Assembly (NCBI RefSeq): GCF_949628265.1
Contig: NC_088786.1
Coordinates: 868,001-932,000 of the forward strand
Reading direction: 5' to 3'
DNA length: 64,000 nucleotides
Source: Cloeon dipterum
Lineage: Eukaryota; Arthropoda; Insecta; Ephemeroptera; Baetidae
Numbering within the stretch: position 1 is the stretch's first letter; the number at the start of each line of letters is the position of its first letter. Under the pieces are notes generated by a model. It did no database searches and had not been told where the DNA came from. It saw nothing but the letters and a program-made list of their open reading frames with translations. Made by a program: the position numbers and the translations under genes. Positions 55,387 to 64,000 of the stretch are shown here, one piece after another.

Positions 55387-58300
55387 ATGGACGACGATCT
55401 GCCTTATAAGGTTGAATACTCCAAGAGCAGTCGCGCTAGCTGTCGTCTATGTCGCGAAAAAATCGATGCCGGCGTGATGCGCCTTGCTGTCATGATGCAG
55501 GTAACCAAAACCTTCTTTCGTTCCGTCGCTTTACATTTGTTTCAATCACGACTCTTCATTGATCTAAGGCGATTTTTGCCTGCGTTATGTTTTGTTGCTG
55601 TTAATTGTGATTGATATTGAGGTGGCAAAATGTTTTGTCACTCTCGACTGCTCTCAAAGGGGCCATCTTTGTATCGAGTTAGGGCATGACCATACACGTA
55701 CGTTTGGGAATCGGTGCGTTGTCAAACGGAATGGAGCAAAATTCCAGACAAATAGAAACCAAAGCCTTGTCCAGGGGACAGTACACTGCCACGAATCCTT
55801 TGGAAACTATGTACGTATTTATGTCATCCATTAATTTATTAATAAATCGACATAATCCCTGAATACCTGGAAATAATTTTTTGGTTATATTTTAAAGTTG
55901 TCTGCTAATCAAAGATTTATATGTATTTTTAGTCGTCCACCTTTGATGGGAAGATGCCCTTCTGGTTCCACAGAGACTGCTTTTTCAAAAAACACAAGCC
56001 AAAAGCGTTGGGAGACATCGCTAAATTGGACTCCCTCCGGAGTGAAGATCTTGCATTTGTCAAAGAAAGACTTGCAGCTTCAAATGGGAGCACAGACAGC
56101 CCTGCAGGTTCGTTTCGATAGATTACTTACAAGTCAAACAACAAGTAATAATTTGAATTGTTAGGTGGATCCAAAAAGAAAGGCAAAACCGCTGAAAAGC
56201 GCAAAAGCAGCGGCAAGAAGGCTCTGCCAGATTTCAAGTGCGAGTACGCAGCGTCCAGCCGAGCCGTGTGCATTGGCTGCGAGCAGAAGATCATCAAAGA
56301 CGAAATCAGAATCGCCAAAATGGACTACGAAAGTGAGAAGGCGATGCGTTTCGGCGGCATTCCGCGCTGGCACCACGTCGACTGCTTCGTTCAGACCCGC
56401 GCGCAGAACGAGTTCTGGGGCTCTGTTGAGGACATACCTGGATTCAAGACTCTCAAAACGGAGGACAGGCATGAACTGAAGAAGAAAATGCCTCCAATGA
56501 AACCGTAAGATTTGCGTGGTTTTTAATTTTGCAAATTAAAATTTGTGTAATTATAGTGTCAAAAAGGAAGCGGAAGGAGAGCCACCAAGCAAAAAGGCAA
56601 AGTCCGAGTTCAGTGAGGAGCAAATGAAGGAGCAGAACAAACGGATCTTCAAGCTCAGGGACAACCTCGAGACCCTGAAGACAAAAAACCTGCAGGACCT
56701 GCTCGAGTACAACAAGCAACAGATTCCTTCAGGAAGAGAGCGCCTACTCGATCTGCTTTCAGACGTCATGACCTTTGGAGCCCTGAAGAAGTGCCCTGAT
56801 TGCCAAAATGGAAACCTCTATTACAGGTGAAACGTCGAGTTCAATATTTTCCCAACAATTTAACTTGATTTTAAATTTTTCAAGCTAGGGAACACACAAA
56901 TTTTTGCCTAGAGATGTGAATTAGAATTTATTTTTTCTTATTGGCAAAATTTGAGTCTAGTTTTTATTTCGTGAGTTTGTTAAAAATGGATTTGAACCTT
57001 TGCAGGAACAACACATACCATTGTTCGGCTGAGACTGAGTGGTCCAAGTGCACTTACAAAACAAAGGAGCCTGAAAGAACTGAGTTCAAAGTTCCAGCAG
57101 CTTTCAAGGAAGACATTTCCTTCCTGTAAATCTAAACTCGAATTAATGTTGCTCTTGACTTCATGTTTTAATTTCAAATTAGAACGAATTACAAATCGAA
57201 GGTGGGCAAGCGTCTGATTCAGGAGTTTGAGAGGTCTGGTTCTGGGTCCGCGATTGCTTCTGCTTCAAGCAGTGGTCCAGCTGTTGTGCGGCCGAAGCCG
57301 CCCTTGGACCGCATGGAGTTTGTGCTGCACAGCAGCCTGTGCAAGGGCGAGGAGAAGGAGAATCTGAAAAAGCAGATTATCCGCTTGGGGGCCAAGAGCG
57401 CGTCCAAGGTGTCCGAGAAAACCATGGCTGTAATTGCCTCCGAAGGTGACAACTTCCTCTCACATATACAATTTGTATTTGGCTAAATTTCTGTATCATC
57501 TAGCGCTGCTGAAAAAGGGTGGCAAGCAAATTGACGACGCTAAAAATCTTGGTATCCAAGTAGTGCCAGCCGCATTCTTTGACACTGTTGTCAATAACAT
57601 AAAAGGAAATATTGCTGATCTTGTGACCAAGATGTCCATTTGTGACTGGGGAAATGACGTGAGTATAATATAAATCATTATCGGGAGCTATGATACGCAA
57701 AGAGTTGCAAAGATTCAACTCCTTTGCCACTAAAGCTCCCTAAATTAAATTGAACTCTGATGACTTTGGCACCAGGAAGGAACTGGCCAGAGACAGATAC
57801 GGTTCAGACAATTCTACATACTCTTATTTTCGTGTGTGCAGTACCCACTCATAATTAGAGCTGTGGTAATTGACTACTTTTTCTGTGCTTCTGCCAAGCG
57901 TTGCAGAACCTTAAAATCTTTTCTGTTGCTCATAATCTTGTGAATTGCAAAAATCGTCTCAAACTGATTAAATTAATGAAGGAAAAACGTTAATCAACAA
58001 GCCCGTAACATTTTGAATAAATACAGCCCTGTGTGTTCGGTTTAAATTTATCTTAGATTTTTTTAGCCAAATCAGAGGGTGCCACCAGAGGAGACTGAAG
58101 AAGAGAAGGCTCTGAAATCTAAGAAGAAAAGTGGAAGTAAGTTTTTCTGTCTTAAAATTTCCCTTTTTTATGTAATCAACCAATTGCAATCCTAAAACTT
58201 CACATAAATCTTTCAAAACAATGTAATCGAGTTCTCCAAAACCCGCATTTTTGTTTTTCAAAACAAAAGCTTTTTAATACGAATTTTCACCCTCTCTTCA

Positions 58301-60300
58301 GGCGACCGGTTTGCCAGTCACGGCTCGAGCAAAATCAAAGTGCAAATGAAGAATGGCGCGTACGTGGACCCCGAGTCGGGACTGGAGTCGAAGGGACGCG
58401 TGTATCGCGACGGCAGCGACCTGTACACGGCCATCCTGAGCAACAGCGACCTGGCCAGCGGCAAGAACTCTTACTACAAGCTGCAAATCGTCGAGTCTGA
58501 CAAGCGCAACAAGTGGTGGCTGTTCAAGTCGTGGGGCCGCATCGGCACCTCTGTCGGCAAGACGAAGCTGGAGGAGTACAACGACGTCCAGATCGCCATC
58601 ACCGACTTCGAGGACACGTTCCACGAGAAAACCGGCAACGAGTGGGAGCGCAGGGCCAGCTTCCAGAAGCGGCCTGGAAAGTACTTCATGCAGGACATCG
58701 ACTACGGACAGGGGCAGCAGGACAACCTGATCAAGCTGGAGGACGGAGGAGTTCCCTCCAAGTTGCAGCCGCAGGTGCAGCAGCTGATGAAGCTACTCTT
58801 CAACGTACAGGCCATGAAGGAGACTCTACTCGAGTTTGAGCTCGACCTGGAAAAAATGCCGCTCGGCAAACTGACCCAGAAGCAGCTGCGAGCGGCCTAC
58901 TCGGAGCTGGCCAAACTGCAGGAATCCGCCCACGGAGACAAGAAAATGAGCCAAACCGACTTGATCGCCATCAGCAACAAGTTCTACACCATGATCCCCC
59001 ACAGCGCTGGACTCGACTCTCTACCTTTGCTCGACAGTGAGGAGCTTATTAAGGTGCGTAATTGTTTAAACATATTTTTTAGGTTCTTTCAAAAATTATT
59101 TTTAATCTAGTACCGAATAAAGACTTTTTTTATTTTGTCTATTTCTTTGCACATAATTGTTGGTGTCAAAAGAAACGCTCAAAACATTTTTCGCCTCGGC
59201 CTCCCACATTGTGGTTTTTTTTAATTGCAATTTTTATACGAATTAGATGAAATTTGGGAAACTTTTGGAAATTCTGACAAAATTATCATTTTTTGCGCTT
59301 GACGTTATAATAAACAACATAGCTTCTCTGCTTCTCTCTCAATTTATTTGAAAATTTATTTCATCCAAGCAACTAAGCAATTTTTTATTGATTTTAAATT
59401 TAAAATTCCTATGTAGCGTAATTGTGTAAAAATTTAAATGATGATAAAACAATCACAATCATCACGGTTGAACAAAAAATTGCATATTGATTCAACATTT
59501 TACCATCAATAATTTATATAACCTATTTTCAGAGCAAGTTGGCGATGCTGGACTCGCTGATGGAGCTGGAGGTGGCTTACAGCTTGATGAAGGTCAAGGA
59601 GGAAGACCAGGACAAGGAGGCTCATCCGTTGGACTTGCAATACTCGAAACTGAAAACAAACATCTCCGTTCTGGAGCGCGACTCGCCAGAATTCAACCAC
59701 CTGGAAACGTACGTGAAGAATACCCACGCCGAGACACACAACCAGTATTCGCTGGACATTGAAGAGATATTCAAGGTGGAGCGCCACGACGAGAGGAAGA
59801 GGAGCAAGGTGCTCGACAAGTGGAAGAACCGGCACCTCCTGTGGCACGGCTCCAGAATCACCAATTTCCCTGGCATCTTGTCTCAGGGTTTGAGAATCGC
59901 TCCTCCGGAAGCCCCTGTGACTGGCTACATGTTCGGAAAGGGCATCTACTTCGCGGACATGGTGTCCAAGTCTGCCAACTACTGCTGCACCTCCAAGACC
60001 AACCCTCACGGCCTGCTCCTGCTGTGCGACGTCGCCCTGGGCAACGTCACCGAGCGCACCAACGCCGACTACATCGAGAAGCTGCCCAAGACCTTCCACA
60101 GCGTCAAGGGTGTGGGAAAAACACAGCCTGACCCATCGCAGGTGGTCGAGCTACCGCACGGCACCAAGATTCCTCTGGGCAAGCCGGCCAACGCCCCTGT
60201 CAACAACACTTCACTGCTCTACAACGAGTACATCGTGTACGACCAGTCGCAGGTCAAGATCGAGTACTTGCTCAAGATGAAGTTCAATTACAAGTATTAA
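55387..60300 (+). CDS. PARP1: Poly(ADP-ribose) polymerase 1, full length
   Basis: Ten exons (55387-55500, 55933-56107, 56165-56504, 56557-56826, 57006-57125, 57183-57445, 57504-57658, 58067-58136, 58302-59053, 59533-60300) give 1008 residues against 1014 in human. The nuclear enzyme senses DNA breaks and makes poly(ADP-ribose) from NAD+. Order: zinc finger 1 (SCRLC...FHRDC), nuclear signal and finger 2 (VCIGCEQK...PRWHHVDCF), finger 3 (CPDCQNG...CTYKTKE), BRCT (exons 6-7), WGR ([15 protein letters not shown], exon 9), helical regulatory domain, then the ART domain. The H-Y-E triad is present: His in LLWHGSR (about 857), Tyr in GKGIYFAD (about 891) and Glu in [10 protein letters not shown] (about 984). 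These lie within five positions of the human residues. AATAAA is at 60421-60426. Confidence 0.97.
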
Positions 60301-60492
60301 AATGCAAAGCATTCCTAATTATTGTCAACCGCTTTACAGGCATACTTTTCATTTTTGTTCATCTGCATATTATGTAGTTCGATGTTACCTTGATTTGTCT
60401 CGAATTTTTCTTCCCCGAGAATAAACATAATAAAATACTGAAGGTATCCCTTTATTTTATTTACTGCAACACAGCAGAAGCAGGTTAATAAT

Positions 60493-61250
60493 TAAAATGT
60501 GGAATGTTAGTGACATTTTTTAATTTAAAAAAATCATGTAAAGTTAACCCTAATCGACCTATTTTTTCCTTGTCCTTCAGATCAAAAGTGCCCTAAAATC
60601 CATTTTTGGTTACGCCCTCTTTTTCGAGCCAAGGAAATTAATTGCTTCCGGGATGAAAAAAATTATGAAAATGAGAAGATAAAAATAGCACTTTTCAGTT
60701 TTTTTTTTTTTTTCAAAAACTAGATTTTCGAAATGGGTCTGTGATTGGCCTGATTAAAATTCACCAGTTCAAATTAGCATAAAAAGCTGCCAATATTCAG
60801 AGAGCTGATAAAATTTCCAGATTTGTCCCCACTCAGCTAAATTTTCTCAAAACATTCGTCTGAAAATTTCAACTAGCTCCTGTCTAGAAAATTTTGGCTG
60901 TGTGGGGGAAAAACTGGAAATTTAATCAGCTTTCTGAATTTAGTCAGTATTTGACGCTACTATGAACTGGTGAATTTAGTTATGTGCCAACCACAAACCC
61001 CTTTCAAAAATTTGAAAACTTAAACAAGACTCAAAAGCACTATTTTTTATCTTCTCACTACATATTAAATTTTCATAATTTTTCTCTCACCCTGGAAGCA
61101 ATTAATTTTGGTCCTCAAAAAAGAGGAAATTTCGAAAAAATTTGATTTTGGGGCATTTTTGGTCGGAGTACAAGGAAAAATAGGTCGGTTAGGGTTAACT
61201 TCAAATGAAATATCAATTTTTAAAAAAAAAATCAATAACATTCCACTTTA
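60493..61250. repeat. R2 fold-back element, full copy between PARP1 and ARMT1
   Basis: This 758-bp palindrome starts TTAAAATGTGGAATGTTAG and ends TAACATTCCACTTTA. It holds mirrored GTTAACCCTAATCGACC / GGTCGGTTAGGGTTAAC blocks and the CAGCTTTCTGAATTTAG core in both directions. It separates two convergent genes. Confidence 0.8.
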
Positions 61251-61407
61251 AATTCTGGATGATTTGGTCGGTCACTGACTTTGTAGCCAAATTAGATTAT
61301 TTAAATCGCTTGGAAATATTGGTTTCGCAGAGATCGTCTAATTTTTATTTTTTGGCAATAGAAGAAAGTTCATTATGCAGTAAAAACAATTTATTGAGCA
61401 GGAACCT

Positions 61408-63348
61408 TTAGTCGCAGAGCTGAATTACAGCATATTCTCCGCTGACCATCCAGTTTCCCGTCATCTTGGCGATTACAGATTTTTCCAAGCCAACAACCAC
61501 GTCTGCCTTGAGAGTTCGTAACGCAAGCAGAGGTTTGGGACAACCTTCAAAAGCCGTTGAAAGCTCAGTTTGCGGATCCCAGTTAAGGTCTCCAACGAGT
61601 TTACGGTAATTGAGGTCGCCTTTGAAAATCACCAAGCTAGACGAACTCAGGAGGTTGAACAAGTCAGGGTCGACCTAATTCAGAAATAATTCAATGGCTA
61701 TTTTTTAACATCCGTGAATTTGTCTCACGTACCTCCTTCATCTTTGCAAAAGCGTGGGGCAGAGTCCAAAAGGAGGACTTTGAGCTAGGGTGCAGGACCC
61801 ACTTGCCGGAGTGGACGTGCGATCGCCAACGGAACCCCAGCTCGGGAATGTGGTCCTCGAGGTACTCGAGACTCCAGAAAATGTCCATCGGGGTGGCGTC
61901 GGACACGAACCACGGCATGTTTTTAGCGTGAAATCTGACTGTAGACACAAGTTGACGGCTGACCAAGAAGTCGGCTAAACACAAGTCGGTGAACAACTCA
62001 AAGCCAGCATTGTCCAAAACAATATCTGGAAAAATATTAATTTTCTTAATTTTCGAGTTTCTTTAACTAATCATTTTCTATTGCAATCTATAGTAACTGT
62101 CCTGGCTTTTTTAAGGGAATGACCAAGGTCCAACAAAATTTCTAAGACTTTTAGGAATTAATGAGCGGTTTTTCGAATAAAATACAAATTTGGAGAAAAA
62201 TTAATATTCACTCAACGATTCAGGCCTCTTTGAATAAAAAATTCGGAATTTTAATGTCGTCTGTACATATTCCCCTAGTCATTTTTTGAAAACTTGTCTT
62301 TTGGTGCTCTAATAAAAAAAAACTCAAAATAAAAATCAAACTAAGGCAAAATAAATGAATTAAAATGCACCGATGATAGAAGATGAGTTTCCATTCAATT
62401 TCAAGATCTTGGCCCAAGCATTTTCCAAGTGATTGCAAAGAATATTTTTTTCCAACGAGGGAAGCTGCTTGATCGGATCCAAATTTTGGTGCCTTTGCTC
62501 TCCTCCGCTGAGCGACATGTCACATTTATTGCCCCAAAGAGAAACCTGCAATTTAAGCCAAAAATATTATTTATTGAGGATTGAATGAAAATGTATGTAA
62601 TTAACCTTGAGCAATTGGAAAAATTGCTCTTTTCCAAGGTCAGGAAGAGGTTCATCAGAGATGAAACGATTGAGGTGAGCCTCAAGTCCTTTCATGGCAG
62701 ACGTGGAAGCGGCAAATCCGTGTTTCTTTTGCTCCGAAAATTGGTCAAAATCAGAGAGACTAGGGCTGCAAGAAGGGGGTTCGAATTAAGCGCTTATCTA
62801 CTTTGCTCGGAAAATGTATGTGTACCTTTGAGCTATGTTATCCCTCATCCTTCTGTAGAGGTAGCATTCGACTAGAAGCCACGGAGAGTCAAACCATTTG
62901 CCGCCTTGCACGCACGAGTTCCACAAGTCTACGTCATCCCCAAGATTAATTGGCACCAGAGGTTTGTTGGTTTGCAACTCATTTCTCAGCTTGGAAAAAC
63001 TTCCAATTAGTGATTTTATGTCTTCACGTGCTTCCTGTTTGGACAAAACATTGTAGAAATTTTAATTTAACCAATTTTTAGATCACAACCTCTCCAAACT
63101 GCTCGATTATCTTGTTCTTATCTCTGTACAGGTGATCGACGGTTTTGGTGATGATGACTGGAAGTCGGTCTTTTATTGTATCGTAGGCAAAACTCCTGAA
63201 ACGACACGAATTTTACGAATAATCCTGTATAATAATATGGCAATATACGCGATACACACTGCTTGTATTTGGCTGTCAACGGTGCACCCGCTGGAGTCGG
63301 CTCGTCCAAAGATTTGTCGTTGAAAACTGCGCTACTTTCATCACTCAT
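61408..63348 (-). CDS. ARMT1: Damage-control phosphatase ARMT1 (DUF89 family)
   Basis: Seven exons (63260-63348, 63090-63195, 62826-63034, 62606-62765, 62371-62545, 61733-62025, 61408-61674) give 432 residues; human ARMT1 has 441. Diagnostic blocks in order are [92 protein letters not shown] and [10 protein letters not shown]. The DNAGFEL and KGDLNYRK motifs carry the metal-binding Asp/Asn and phosphate-binding residues of DUF89 proteins. The family removes phosphate from damaged sugar phosphates such as fructose-1-phosphate; PCNA carboxyl methylation has also been claimed for the human protein. Predicted cytosolic/nuclear, with no signal or membrane segment. Confidence 0.95.
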
Positions 63349-63964
63349 TTTTCTTTAATTTTGAAGCAAAAATATATTGTCGTTGATGCTTGATGCTTGA
63401 ATAGGAAAAGTAGAAATTAACACATATTATTATAGATAATCTAGATATTTATATATAATTTAAATAAACATATGCTCTGAATTTTGATTTTGTTTTGAAT
63501 TAACGGAATCAACCAACAAGATATAATGAATGAGAATCACGCACGCGTCTGCGTCGTTCGACTTTTCAAGGAAGCTCCGGCCTGGAAGAGCCACGCCCCC
63601 TTGGAGGTTCCATCCCGCTCGTGTGGTGTGTGAGACTGTGAGTTTGTGTGTCCGAGGCTCGCGTGGAGGAGGCTTTATTGATTTTCCCATCTCGTCGAGC
63701 GAGGAAAGAGGGGCAGCGCGAGTGAGCTGGCGAGTCGTGTGTCGTGTGCGCCTGCCGCCTTGTCCGACCGATTGACTCACACGTTGCTCCCGACACGATT
63801 GGGAGACGTTTCCTTTGCTGAATCAAAGTGTCTGGATGGTGAGCGCGGCCAGGCAGAGATCGACCTCGACCTTCAGTTGGGCTACCTGACACGGCCGGCA
63901 CTCGGCCAATGGACCACTTGTAGTAAAAGCAGTGTTCACGCCGCTCGCACGCCCGTTAAGCACC
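63349..63964. other. Region upstream of ARMT1 and of the next + strand gene
   Basis: The left half is AT-rich, the right half (63540-63960) GC-rich and CpG-rich, as expected for a promoter plus 5' UTR of the gene starting at 63965. Open frames here are short and look accidental. Confidence 0.4.
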
Positions 63965-63983
63965 ATGATGTCTGACACAGTAG
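63965..63983 (+). CDS. Probable first coding exon of a gene running off the right edge
   Basis: CACC precedes an ATGATG start reading MMSDTV, and a strong donor GTAAGT follows after 19 nt. Only six codons are visible, so no product can be named. The start could equally be the second ATG. Confidence 0.4.
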
Positions 63984-64000
63984 GTAAGTCACCTTGAGAA

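Noticed and set aside
52244-60300. The PARP1 pair as an assembly duplication artefact
   Set aside because: The two copies are on opposite strands and differ at most residues and in exon lengths, so they are diverged paralogues.
1-64000. CRISPR arrays, tRNA or rRNA genes
   Set aside because: No regularly spaced direct repeats and no A/B-box plus cloverleaf were found by eye. tRNAscan-SE would be needed to exclude a tRNA.

Overview
This window is nuclear DNA of an arthropod, most likely an insect. The genes are split by AT-rich GT-AG introns (one GC-AG), one gene encodes a single-domain chitin-binding cuticle protein, and the intergenic DNA is full of LTR, non-LTR and fold-back elements. The species cannot be fixed from sequence alone. 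There are no prokaryotic features, CRISPR arrays, rRNA genes or recognisable tRNAs.

Layout. (1) 1-6766: a Ty3/Gypsy-type LTR retrotransposon with intact gag and pol, its 5' LTR lying off the left edge. (2) about 6767-19364: one old non-LTR element (A, + strand) split into three pieces by later insertions. These are the Gypsy element at its left edge, a 1635-bp solo LTR (10025-11659, target duplication GTCAT), and a nearly complete related element B (11843-17765, - strand, duplication TAAC). B is itself split by a 5'-truncated element C (15802-16867, - strand, duplication TTGG). The ORF1 protein of A and B carries a TARG1-like macrodomain, an ADP-ribose-binding hydrolase fold. (3) 19530-28220: a two-pore-domain potassium channel gene. 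(4) 29560-30363: RPS19BP1/AROS. (5) 31277-35071: a full-length single-ORF CR1-like non-LTR element (E). (6) 36653-40468: a CPAP1 cuticle protein. (7) 42336-44116 (-): GRHPR, divergent from (8) 44713-51894 (+): RABGAP1. (9) 52244-54623 (-): a truncated PARP1 paralogue with zinc fingers and BRCT only, divergent from (10) 55387-60300 (+): complete PARP1. (11) 61408-63348 (-): ARMT1. (12) 63965 onward: the likely first coding exon of another + strand gene.

Two fold-back families are scattered through the gene part. R1 (four copies plus a fragment, about 440 bp) carries a CTCF-like motif in each arm. R2 has four copies, two of which end 16-25 nt before a splice acceptor. A 356-bp hAT-type MITE with a perfect 8-bp target duplication lies in RABGAP1 intron 1.

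The most unusual items are the TARG1-like macrodomain captured by a non-LTR ORF1 with its putative catalytic Lys and Asp kept in both copies, the head-to-head PARP1 / catalytic-less PARP1 pair, a textbook -1 frameshift signal at the end of the Gypsy gag gene, and the four-event nest of insertions whose order can be read from restored reading frames.
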